Below, piece after piece: positions 1-6,490 of a stretch of 7,859 nucleotides of DNA. The first letter of the stretch is position 1. Each line of letters starts with the position of its first letter. The stretch is from Fimbriimonadia bacterium (GTDB taxonomy: Bacteria; Armatimonadota; Fimbriimonadia; Fimbriimonadales; Fimbriimonadaceae). The notes under the pieces are model-generated. The model had not been told where the DNA came from and made no database searches. It worked only from the letters and a program-made list of their open reading frames with translations. Location: assembly GCA_029824495.1 (NCBI GenBank), contig JALGXY010000408.1:1-7859 (forward strand), given 5' to 3'. The translations under genes and the position numbers were made by a program.

Positions 1-206
1 GCCACATCATCGTGGTCTGTGGATTCACAGAAAATGGCGACCTGGTAATCAATGACCCTGCGAAAGGAGCCGATGTGCGGAGAATCTATGACCGAAAGGC
101 CTTTTTGGACTCATGGAGTGCATCGCGAAGGACAATCTATCTCGTACATCCAATAGGATGGCCGATGCCTGAGGGCGATGGACCTTGGGAAAAGGCTGAT
201 GGTTGA
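1..206 (+). CDS. C39-like cysteine peptidase family protein, C-terminal part only
   Basis: The reading frame is open from the window edge (codons begin at base 3) to a TGA at 204-206, so only the last 67 residues are present. They begin His-Ile-Ile-Val-Val-x-Gly-Phe, followed about 17 residues after the His by Asn-Asp-Pro-Ala. That is the usual second half of the papain-like C39_2 peptidase fold, in which this His and the Asp of NDPA are the catalytic histidine and its partner. The active-site Cys would lie upstream, outside the window. An Arg-Arg-x-Tyr-Asp-Arg stretch and a Trp before the last strand (TIYLVHP) are also typical. The family includes bacteriocin-leader peptidases and many secreted peptidases of unknown substrate, and this fragment cannot say which. 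The gene ends 5 nt before the adaptor gene and probably belongs to the same operon. The GTG at 12 lies inside the fold and is not the true start. Confidence 0.75.
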   Translation, partial: HIIVVCGFTENGDLVINDPAKGADVRRIYDRKAFLDSWSASRRTIYLVHPIGWPMPEGDGPWEKADG

Positions 207-211
207 GTGAG

Positions 212-1912
212 ATGAAGACAGGCAAAAAGTGGATCTGGATCGTCGTTGGCGGAGTTGTGGTTCTGTTCGGCGGTGGATACGCTCTCAGCGGCGTCATCAA
301 GAATTCGTTGAACACAGTTGTCAAAAAAGACAACAAGGGCTACGTCTCTGACCGTGGCGACATTGCGGTACAGGTTGTCGAGACCGGGCCGCTTGATGCA
401 GCGAAGACTGTAGAGATCAAGAGCCGCGTCAGCGGCCGGCTGGCTCAGCTCCTGGTGGATGAAGGCGACCTGGTCGAACAGGGCCAGCTTATCTGCGTCA
501 TCGACCCGCAAGAGACAGAGCTGCGAGTGCAGCAAAATCGGGCTCAGCTCAAAGGAGCCCAGTCCGGTGTTGATCGTCTCAAAGTCGAGATCGCTCAGCG
601 AGAGGTCACTGCTCAGACCGCTCTGACAAAGGCCGTGTCTCGACTGAAACAGCTTGAACTTGAAACGGCAGCTCAGCCCACATTGACGAGCACGTCGATC
701 CTTTCTGCGAGTTCTGCCCAGCAGAGCGCGAAGCAGAGCCTCGACCTGATGGTGAATGTGACCCATCCAAACGAAATGGTCCAGGTTCGATCTTCACTCG
801 ACGAAGCGCGAAGCGGTCGCCGAAATGCAGACCAGGAGTACCAGCGCCAGAAAGGCCTGTTCGAAAAGGGCTATGTCTCTCAAAGAGAGATGCAGAACGC
901 TGAGTATCAATTTTCTCTATCTGAAGCTCGACTGACGGCTGCGCAAGACAAGTTTGATCGGCTCGAAGGCGAACAGCTTCTTGAGCGCAAGCAGGCTGAA
1001 GAACGGCTTGCTCAAGCTGATGCCGATCTGATGAGAGCCCAGACATCTTCCTATCAGGATGAGAGCAAGAATCAAGCGCTGATTCAGGCCCAAGAGGATG
1101 TTAAGAACGCGCAGATCGCTCTCCGAGATGTCGACGCAATGCGAGCTACGCTGCGACAGCAGCAGGCCAGCGTCGAACAGGTTCAGTCGGTGCTGAGCGA
1201 CTCTCTAAGAGAGCTCGGCGAGACAGAGGTTCGTGCACCTGTAGCCGGCATCATCACAAAACGCTATATGCAGGAAGGTGAGCTGGTCTCCGGACTGAGC
1301 AGCTTCAGCCCCGGTTCGCCAATCGTGCGGCTCGAGAATCGCTCGTCCATGCTGGTCAAGCTTCAGGTCAACGAAATCGACGTCGCCCTGCTCAACCTGG
1401 GCACCAAGACCGAAGTTGCAGTCGACGCGTTTCCGCTCGAAACTTTTACGGGCCACGTAAGCAAAATCGCTCCTGCCTCCGTCTCCTCGACAGCCCAAGC
1501 AGGCGCTGGCGCACTGGGCAGCGACCCGGTCGTTAAATTTGCAGTCGAAGTCATCGTCGAAGATATCAGCGACAAGCTGAAGACCGGAATGTCGGCCACC
1601 TGTACAATGAAGGCTTCCGAGGCAGCAGATGTCGTTCGTGTTCAGTCTGAATATATCGCTGAGCGCAAAGACGGCACCAAATATGTTCTCAAGATCACCG
1701 AGCAGCCCACCAAACCTGGCGGCAAAGTGAAGACCGAAGAGGTGACAGTTGTCACCGGACTCGCTTCGGGCGCCTACACCGAAATCATCGAAGGCATCGA
1801 TGAGGGTGTTGAACTCGAAAAACCGGACTTCAGCGGCCCTGGCCGAAAAGGATTTATGGAAGTCAGAACGGGCGATGAAGAAGAGTCATCCGGCGAAGGC
1901 GACGAGGAGTAA
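212..1912 (+). CDS. MacA/HlyD-type periplasmic adaptor (membrane-fusion protein) of an ABC efflux system
   Basis: This is a predicted inner-membrane-anchored adaptor linking an ABC exporter to an outer-membrane channel. It has 566 residues from the ATG at 212. A single N-terminal membrane helix (about 4-25) follows a KTGKK basic start. Next come the first lipoyl half (about 50-98, with SRVSGRLAQLLVDEGDLVEQG), a very long alpha-helical coiled-coil hairpin (about 100-335), the second lipoyl half (about 337-375, ETEVRAPVAGIIT), a beta-barrel domain (about 378-465), a membrane-proximal domain (about 470-540) and a strongly acidic tail (553-566). Arg212, Leu216 and Ser223 have the R-x3-L-x6-S spacing of the hairpin-tip motif that contacts TolC-like channels. 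E. coli MacA is about 370 residues, so this protein is much longer, mostly in the hairpin. An in-frame TTG at 203 overlaps the previous stop and has better spacing from the AAGG at 192-195, so the start is uncertain by three codons. The MacB-type permease follows after 3 nt. Confidence 0.9.
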   Translation: MKTGKKWIWIVVGGVVVLFGGGYALSGVIKNSLNTVVKKDNKGYVSDRGDIAVQVVETGPLDAAKTVEIKSRVSGRLAQLLVDEGDLVEQGQLICVIDPQETELRVQQNRAQLKGAQSGVDRLKVEIAQREVTAQTALTKAVSRLKQLELETAAQPTLTSTSILSASSAQQSAKQSLDLMVNVTHPNEMVQVRSSLDEARSGRRNADQEYQRQKGLFEKGYVSQREMQNAEYQFSLSEARLTAAQDKFDRLEGEQLLERKQAEERLAQADADLMRAQTSSYQDESKNQALIQAQEDVKNAQIALRDVDAMRATLRQQQASVEQVQSVLSDSLRELGETEVRAPVAGIITKRYMQEGELVSGLSSFSPGSPIVRLENRSSMLVKLQVNEIDVALLNLGTKTEVAVDAFPLETFTGHVSKIAPASVSSTAQAGAGALGSDPVVKFAVEVIVEDISDKLKTGMSATCTMKASEAADVVRVQSEYIAERKDGTKYVLKITEQPTKPGGKVKTEEVTVVTGLASGAYTEIIEGIDEGVELEKPDFSGPGRKGFMEVRTGDEEESSGEGDEE

Positions 1913-1915
1913 TCG

Positions 1916-3148
1916 ATGCAGGTCTTCGAAGCCCTCCGCGTAGCGCTGGACATGCTCCGGCTGCACAAGATGCGGTCGTTCCTCACGATGCTCGGCGTCA
2001 TCATCGGCGTAATGAGTGTCAGCCTCATCATTTTGATGATGAAGGGCTTTGAGGAGTACATCAACGGTGAATTCGAAAGCCTCTCGCCCGACACGATCTA
2101 CATCATGTATGACCCTGGTCGGCTCTCCGGTGGAGGTTCTGCAGGCTGGGTCAGCGGCCTGACTCCTGATGATCGGCAGTACCTTGAGGACCGCGCCAAG
2201 AACTTGAAATCTGTGACGGGGCTCGTTTCGGCCGGCAGCCACAAAGTCAAGTTCGAAGATGAAGAGCTGGAGGGCGTTCGGGTCGAGGCGATCGAACCTG
2301 AGCACCATGAGATCTTTAAGAAAGTTATTGTTGCTGGAAGGCTGATCAACCAGGATGATGTCGACAATCTTCGCAGTGTTGGAGTAATCACGGAAGAGGT
2401 CGCCCAGAAGCTGTACGGCAGCAATGATGCAGCCCTCGACAAGCTGATCCTCCTGCCAGGGCTGACCCTGAAAGTCATTGGAGTTATGGAAGAGCCGCCG
2501 GCGATTGGCCAGCCTGCCCCAAAGATGGTCGAGATCCCGATCACAACAGCACAGAGCAAGTGGATCGGCGGCCGCAACTACACATTCCTTTTGGCAAGGG
2601 CGAAATCGCCAGAAGTGACAGAGGCCGCCATGGACGAAGTCTGGGAGCTGCTGATGGCGCGTTCGGGCAATCGTCCGGTCTACCGGGTCGATTCAAACGA
2701 GTCGATCATGGCGATCTTTGGAAACATCATTCGTGTGATCGGTGCTGTGCTGGCAAGCATCGCCGCACTCTCCCTGCTTGTCGGCGGAATTGGCATCATG
2801 AACATCATGCTGGTCTCGGTTCGTGAGCGGACACGAGAAATCGGCCTGAGGATGTCGGTCGGGGCGAAGCGGCCTGCGATTCTGACTCAGTTCTTGGTCG
2901 AAGCCGCAGTTTTGAGCCTTGTTGGCGGACTGATCGGGATGGGCCTCGCTTATGGGATGAGCCTGATTATCACGGCGATGACGGCTGCTAATGGCTTCCC
3001 GAATGATGAGGGCCTGAAGGCTCCGTTCCCGCTGATTCCCGCGATGGGAGCGGCTGGGTTCTCAGCCGCGATCGGCATGATCTTTGGGTTCTTCCCAGCC
3101 TACAGCGCGTCACGGCTCGATCCGATTGTCGCTCTGCGATACGAGTAA
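1916..3148 (+). CDS. MacB/FtsX-type ABC transporter permease, without ATPase domain
   Basis: A predicted inner-membrane permease of a type VII (mechanotransmission) ABC transporter, 410 residues. The N-terminus has the usual amphipathic segment and TM1 (about 21-43, SFLTMLGVIIGVMSVSL). A large periplasmic MacB_PCD domain follows (about 44-267), then TM2 (about 270-300, ending GGIGIMNIMLVSV). After TM2 comes the conserved cytoplasmic RERTREIGLRMSVGAKR segment (303-319), which couples to the ATPase. TM3 is about 327-355 and TM4 about 373-396. The C-terminus, PAYSASRLDPIVALRYE, is the family's standard ending. E. coli MacB fuses an N-terminal ATPase to this unit. Here there is no Walker A or B motif, so a separate ATPase is required and none is present nearby. 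The gene starts 3 nt after the adaptor stop, which suggests translational coupling and a shared complex. The substrate cannot be inferred from the sequence. Confidence 0.92.
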   Translation: MQVFEALRVALDMLRLHKMRSFLTMLGVIIGVMSVSLIILMMKGFEEYINGEFESLSPDTIYIMYDPGRLSGGGSAGWVSGLTPDDRQYLEDRAKNLKSVTGLVSAGSHKVKFEDEELEGVRVEAIEPEHHEIFKKVIVAGRLINQDDVDNLRSVGVITEEVAQKLYGSNDAALDKLILLPGLTLKVIGVMEEPPAIGQPAPKMVEIPITTAQSKWIGGRNYTFLLARAKSPEVTEAAMDEVWELLMARSGNRPVYRVDSNESIMAIFGNIIRVIGAVLASIAALSLLVGGIGIMNIMLVSVRERTREIGLRMSVGAKRPAILTQFLVEAAVLSLVGGLIGMGLAYGMSLIITAMTAANGFPNDEGLKAPFPLIPAMGAAGFSAAIGMIFGFFPAYSASRLDPIVALRYE

Positions 3149-3157
3149 AAGACCCCT

Positions 3158-3187
3158 GGACCATTGTGATTCCAGTCACAATGGTCC
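3158..3187. promoter_or_regulatory. Perfect 12-bp inverted repeat with a CRP-like palindrome core; possible operator or RNA hairpin
   Basis: The arms GGACCATTGTGA (3158-3169) and TCACAATGGTCC (3176-3187) are perfectly complementary around the 6-nt spacer TTCCAG. The core, TGTGA-N6-TCACA (3165-3180), matches the classical half-sites of CRP/FNR-superfamily regulators exactly. In RNA the stem would be stable and could extend by a U-G and a C-G pair (3156-3157 with 3188-3189). No U-run follows on the + strand, so it is not a standard intrinsic terminator for the permease operon. On the minus strand a TCTTTTA lies about 5 nt beyond the stem. It sits between the permease stop (3148) and the exoD-like start (3197), directly beside the presumed ribosome-binding site. 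The symmetry is certain; the function is inferred. Confidence 0.6.
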
Positions 3188-3193
3188 GGACGG
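3188..3193 (+). promoter_or_regulatory. Weak ribosome-binding site of the exoD-like gene, abutting the inverted repeat
   Basis: GGACGG ends 3 nt before the ATG at 3197, and its GGA (3188-3190) is spaced 6 nt from that ATG. It is the only Shine-Dalgarno-like purine run before this gene. The first one or two bases could pair into an extended stem of the adjacent inverted repeat, so access by the ribosome could depend on whether the hairpin forms. This is inference from position only. Confidence 0.4.
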
Positions 3194-3196
3194 ATC

Positions 3197-3847
3197 ATGG
3201 CGCTGTCAGACGATATCTTGGGGGCCTTTGAGGGCTCGGAAGGCGAGGCCACCTTTGGAATGCTTCTCGATCGGATCGAGGGCAGCGGCTACGGCATCTT
3301 CCTGGCGATTCTCTCGATCCCCTCAGCTCTGCCCGTTCCCGCACCAGGCTACAGCGTGCCGTTCGCACTGGCTCTGATGCCCATCGCGATTCAGATGCTG
3401 CGTGGGCGGACGTCGCCCTGGTTTCCCGACAAGATTCGAAACCGGCCGATCAAGGGCGGTGCAGATTCGAAGTTCCTGAAGGCGGCGGCGAAGTTCATCC
3501 GATTCTGGGAGAGGCTGATCAAGCCTCGTGGCATCAAGGTGATGCGGTCGAAAGGCGCTCAGCGAGGGCTGGCTTTGGCTGTTCTGTTCTGCAGCCTGTC
3601 GATGATGCTCCCGATCCCGCTCACCAACACGATTCCGGCTCTCGGCATCTTTCTGATCGGCATAGCGCTGCTGGAAGACGACATCGTCTTTGCCGTCATG
3701 GGGCTCGCGGTGGCCGCTGTTGGCTTGTCGGTCACGGGCCTGATCGTCTTTGTGATCCTCTCGATCATCCGCAGCGGCTTTACCGGCGGCTGGGGCGAGC
3801 TGATGGACCAGGCAGAAGTGAAGGCGAAGGCGCTGATCGGGCGCTAG
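3197..3847 (+). CDS. ExoD-family integral membrane protein
   Basis: This 216-residue protein matches the ExoD family layout. It has a cytoplasmic N-terminal stretch with FGMLLDRIEGSGYGIFLAIL (about 20-39) and then the family hallmark, a proline-rich loop IPSALPVPAPGYSVPF (41-56). A first membrane segment (about 53-69) leads to GRTSPWFPDKI, a basic amphipathic linker follows (about 80-120), and the C-terminal half is hydrophobic (about 122-190) with MMLPIPLTNTIPALGI and the acidic pair LEDD (159-162). ExoD was named from a rhizobial mutant affected in exopolysaccharide and alkali tolerance. The biochemical function of the family is not established, so the name is by family only. The start at 3197 gives a normal length. 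The stop TAG lies in the CTAG that also holds the stop of the convergent ABC-F gene. The gene may be co-transcribed with the upstream exporter or separated from it by the 3158-3187 element. Confidence 0.85.
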   Translation: MALSDDILGAFEGSEGEATFGMLLDRIEGSGYGIFLAILSIPSALPVPAPGYSVPFALALMPIAIQMLRGRTSPWFPDKIRNRPIKGGADSKFLKAAAKFIRFWERLIKPRGIKVMRSKGAQRGLALAVLFCSLSMMLPIPLTNTIPALGIFLIGIALLEDDIVFAVMGLAVAAVGLSVTGLIVFVILSIIRSGFTGGWGELMDQAEVKAKALIGR

Positions 3848-5730
3848 CTGCCCTGCTGCGCTTTCAGAACTTCGAGACGATCACCGGCCTGCTCCCAATC
3901 AGCCAAGAGCTGGGCCAGCTTCTCCTCTTCGGCTCCATGAGTCTTGGTCATGGTGATCAGGTCATCGTCTGGGCCGGCTGAGGCGAGCTTCGACTCCGAC
4001 TCACTAATATTATTCTCAGTCGCAGAAATCTGCTCTTCGAGGTTCTTGATTTCAGCCTCGACTTTGGCGATCAGTTTGCTCAGCTCTCGGGGAGAGATTT
4101 CGACACTCGCCTTGCTCGTCTTGGCCGTTTCAGGTGCCGCATTCACTGCCGTTTTGCGGCGGTAGTCGTCGTAGCTGCCTGGATACTGGACCACCCCAGA
4201 CCGCTTTACATCAAGGATGTGATCCGTGACGCTGCTGAGCAGCTTTCGGTCGTGAGAGACGAGAATCAGCGTGCCTTTGTACTCGTTCAGAACCTCAGCG
4301 AGCACGCGCCGCGAGTCGATATCGAGGTGGTTTGTCGGTTCATCGAGAACCAGCACGTTTGGGTTGAAGAACGTGAGTTCGGCGAGCACGAGCTTGTTCT
4401 TCTCGCCGCCGCTGAGCTGCCTGATCCGCTTGAAGACATCATCGCCTTCAAACAGAAACTTGGCGAGGAGCCCGCGCGCGGGACCGGACTCGAGATCGGT
4501 CGCTCGCTGAATATGCTCGATCGGCGTGAGCGTCTGATCCAGGTCAACAACATCCTGCCAGAAGCACCCGAGGTCGATCTGCGTGCCGATCTTTGCTTCG
4601 CCGCCCAGCTTGTCGATCCGTCCAAAAACAGTCTTGATCAGGGTGGATTTTCCAGCGCCGTTGTCGCCGATCACGCCCCATCGCTCGCCTCGCCGGACCG
4701 TCCAGTCGAGGCCGTCGATCAGCTTCAGATCAGGGTATCCAGCTTCGAGCTTCTTGCATTCAACGACCAGGTTTCCCGATCGCTGGACCGGTTCGAACCC
4801 GGCACCCATCGAGCGGTTCTTCTCGGGCAGAGAGGTCCGGTTCTCGATCATCTTGTTCATCTTGATCCGGCGCCCACGGGCCTGGGCGGTTCGCTGTGAA
4901 TCGATGAACTCTTTGACAAAGGCGTCGAGGCGGGCGATCTCCTCTTCTTGGGCTGCCGCCTCCTTGCGCCGACGATCGTCGTACTCTTCGCGCAGCTTCT
5001 GCGCCTTGACCCAGCCGCCTGGCCACTTTTTCGTGCCGAATTCGCGGATCTCGATAATCGACTCTGCGACTGCTTCGAGAAATGTCTCATCGTGGCTGAC
5101 GGCAAGGACGGCGCATGAGGTGCGCTTCAGCCAGCCTTCCAGCCACTCAACGGCGTGCAGATCGAGGTGGTTTGTCGGCTCGTCGAGGATCAGCAGGTCG
5201 GGCTCTTCCAACAGCAGTTTGGCAAGTGCAAGGCGGGTCTTTTCACCGCCGCTCAGGCTGTCGGTTGGCTTGCTGTATTCCGCTTCGGTGAATCCCACCT
5301 TTTGCAGCACTAGCCGGATATCAGCCTCAAGCTGCCAGCCTTCCTGTTCGTGAAATCGCTCTTGAAGCGCCGCATACTCTTCCAGCAGTTCAGGATCGTT
5401 GTCCTGCTCGATCTGCCGTCCGAGATCTTCGATTCGGTCCCGAAGATGAACCTTCTCTTCGGCGGCCTTCTCTGCTTCGGCAAGGACTGTGCTGCCATCG
5501 GGAACGGTCTGTTCCTGCCTCAGCAGGCCGATCTTGGCCCCCCGAGAGAGGTGGATGTCGCCTTTGTCTTGATCAAGGTCACCGATGATGCTTCGGATCA
5601 GTGTAGTTTTGCCTGTTCCGTTCCGACCAACAAGTGCCGCTTTTTCGCCCCGTTTGATTCCAAACGAGACTCCCTCAAGAATGATCTCCTCGCCGAATTG
5701 AACGCCGAGGTTGGAGACGGTCAGCAGCAC
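3844..5730 (-). CDS. ABC-F family ATPase (Uup/YdiF-like translation factor)
   Basis: This is a soluble protein with two ABC ATPase domains and no membrane segments, 628 residues. Domain 1 has Walker A GRNGTGKTT (35-43), signature LSGGEK (159-164), Walker B LLILDEPTNHLD (179-190) and switch His213. An acidic arm-like helical insertion lies at about 90-130. The linker between domains (about 238-312), rich in Arg and Lys and containing QARGRRIKMNKM, corresponds to the P-site tRNA interaction motif. Domain 2 has GDNGAGKST (355-363), LSGGEK (439-444) and VLVLDEPTNHLD (459-470). Both catalytic glutamates are present. A C-terminal coiled coil (about 545-626) resembles the Uup-type tail. ABC-F proteins act at the ribosomal E site to relieve stalled or unproductive states; which subfamily this is cannot be fixed by eye. 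The start is a GTG at 5730, where the residues MLLTVSNL align with the family N-terminus; no clear Shine-Dalgarno is seen. It is probably in an operon with the membrane protein 23 nt upstream. Confidence 0.95.
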   Translation of the reverse strand: MLLTVSNLGVQFGEEIILEGVSFGIKRGEKAALVGRNGTGKTTLIRSIIGDLDQDKGDIHLSRGAKIGLLRQEQTVPDGSTVLAEAEKAAEEKVHLRDRIEDLGRQIEQDNDPELLEEYAALQERFHEQEGWQLEADIRLVLQKVGFTEAEYSKPTDSLSGGEKTRLALAKLLLEEPDLLILDEPTNHLDLHAVEWLEGWLKRTSCAVLAVSHDETFLEAVAESIIEIREFGTKKWPGGWVKAQKLREEYDDRRRKEAAAQEEEIARLDAFVKEFIDSQRTAQARGRRIKMNKMIENRTSLPEKNRSMGAGFEPVQRSGNLVVECKKLEAGYPDLKLIDGLDWTVRRGERWGVIGDNGAGKSTLIKTVFGRIDKLGGEAKIGTQIDLGCFWQDVVDLDQTLTPIEHIQRATDLESGPARGLLAKFLFEGDDVFKRIRQLSGGEKNKLVLAELTFFNPNVLVLDEPTNHLDIDSRRVLAEVLNEYKGTLILVSHDRKLLSSVTDHILDVKRSGVVQYPGSYDDYRRKTAVNAAPETAKTSKASVEISPRELSKLIAKVEAEIKNLEEQISATENNISESESKLASAGPDDDLITMTKTHGAEEEKLAQLLADWEQAGDRLEVLKAQQGS

Positions 5731-5753
5731 CGCACGGGATGATACTGGCGGGC

Positions 5754-6428
5754 TCAGGCTTGGCTTGGGCCCTGTTCAAGAATTCCCGGCGAGACCTGGT
5801 GGTATGTGAGGCTGAGCAGAAGCACTCTGATCGGAATCGCCAGGATCAACAGAGGTGGTGCTGCCAGGCCCAATAGAAGCAGGCAGCCTCCAACAGCTTC
5901 GACTGCCAGCCAACGGTGATAGCCTGGCTGGAATGCCAGCGAGAACAGACTGGGCACCGATTTCAGCAGCGGTTTTCGCTCAGCCATAAAGAGCAGCCAG
6001 ATTGTTCCGAGAGGCCAGAGAGGGAAGAGCAGTGCGCTGCTGATCACCATGCTGGTGACATAACCCGGTCGAAGGAATTCGAGCGCAACCGCGAAGGGGA
6101 GAAGAAAGAACCCACCAAAGAATCCACGGATGAACGGTGTGACGCTGTAATCCTGACGACGGATGACTGCCAGGGCAGAAGTGAACAGGCCGGTGAGGCA
6201 CGACCACCAGAACGCTGTGTTGATCCCACGGATATCGATTTCAATATCAGCCCTCAAAAACTCTTGAAAGGACCTCCCGCTCGCATTGAAGAATGCGAAC
6301 ACAAGAAGCTGCGGCACTGCCCATGCGCTGAGGCCGGCCAGCCCGAACCAGAACCAGTAAGAGGGCCGGGCCTTGATGATCCGCACTGATGACCGATAGG
6401 TCTCTTCAAGCTTGGGCCACTGCTGCAC
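5754..6428 (-). CDS. Multi-pass membrane protein of unknown function
   Basis: I do not recognise this 224-residue protein. It has five to six predicted membrane helices at about 26-48, 70-88, 98-118, 124-148 and 172-206; the last stretch is long enough for two. A short N-terminal segment, KLEETYRSSVRIIKARPSYWF, carries basic residues before the first helix, so a cytoplasmic N-terminus is likely. There is a polar loop at about 49-69 (GRSFQEFLRADIEIDIRG). No catalytic or transport motif is evident. The layout (a short entry segment, a membrane core and a proline-rich membrane segment near the C-terminus) resembles the many small uncharacterised membrane proteins that regulate or assist housekeeping genes. 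The start is a GTG at 6428, the first start codon after an in-frame TAG at 6438-6440. A GAGAGG lies about 16 nt upstream, which is too far to be a strong ribosome-binding site. The ABC-F gene follows by 23 nt on the same strand. Confidence 0.75.
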   Translation of the reverse strand: MQQWPKLEETYRSSVRIIKARPSYWFWFGLAGLSAWAVPQLLVFAFFNASGRSFQEFLRADIEIDIRGINTAFWWSCLTGLFTSALAVIRRQDYSVTPFIRGFFGGFFLLPFAVALEFLRPGYVTSMVISSALLFPLWPLGTIWLLFMAERKPLLKSVPSLFSLAFQPGYHRWLAVEAVGGCLLLLGLAAPPLLILAIPIRVLLLSLTYHQVSPGILEQGPSQA

Positions 6429-6490
6429 ACGGCCAGTCTATCTTCCTCTCCCATGCCAGAACCGACGCGATTAGGCCAAAATCGCAGACT
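6429..6490. promoter_or_regulatory. Divergent intergenic region between the unknown membrane protein and the TerC gene
   Basis: This 62-bp stretch separates two divergent starts, so it should hold the signals that launch both transcripts unless promoters lie inside the neighbouring genes. I see no convincing -35/-10 pair on either strand. A short inverted repeat, GCGATT (6467-6472) and AATCGC (6480-6485) around 7 nt, lies just before the TerC start and could be an operator. It is short enough to be chance. The region is too small for the yybP-ykoY manganese riboswitch that often precedes TerC-family genes, and I see no part of one. Confidence 0.4.

Noticed and set aside
137..766. 209-residue minus-strand open frame over the adaptor start
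   Set aside because: It lies opposite the lipoyl and hairpin coding sequence of a well-supported gene and shows no domain of its own.
3149..3196. Intrinsic terminator of the exporter operon on the plus strand
   Set aside because: The stem is strong but is followed by GGACGGATC and no U-run, so a standard rho-independent terminator is not supported.
4219..4899. 226-residue plus-strand open frame inside the ABC-F gene
   Set aside because: It is antisense to conserved ATPase motifs, has no recognisable domain or ribosome-binding site, and is explained by the GC-rich codon use of the real gene.
4321..5178. Near-identical 18-bp direct repeats (4321-4338 and 5161-5178)
   Set aside because: They encode the two LDEPTNHLD Walker B motifs of the duplicated ABC domains, so they reflect internal protein duplication and not a mobile or regulatory repeat.
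4583..5353. 256-residue plus-strand open frame across the ABC-F gene
   Set aside because: Its translation is Ser/Arg-rich low-complexity sequence antisense to a clear gene, as expected for a shadow frame.
6389..6490. N-terminal extension of the TerC protein from an upstream ATG
   Set aside because: It adds 34 residues unlike the family, overlaps the divergent gene, and the next ATG at 6491 matches the family N-terminus.
6429..6490. yybP-ykoY manganese riboswitch ahead of the TerC gene
   Set aside because: The gap is only 62 bp and shows none of the riboswitch's paired helices or conserved loop sequences.
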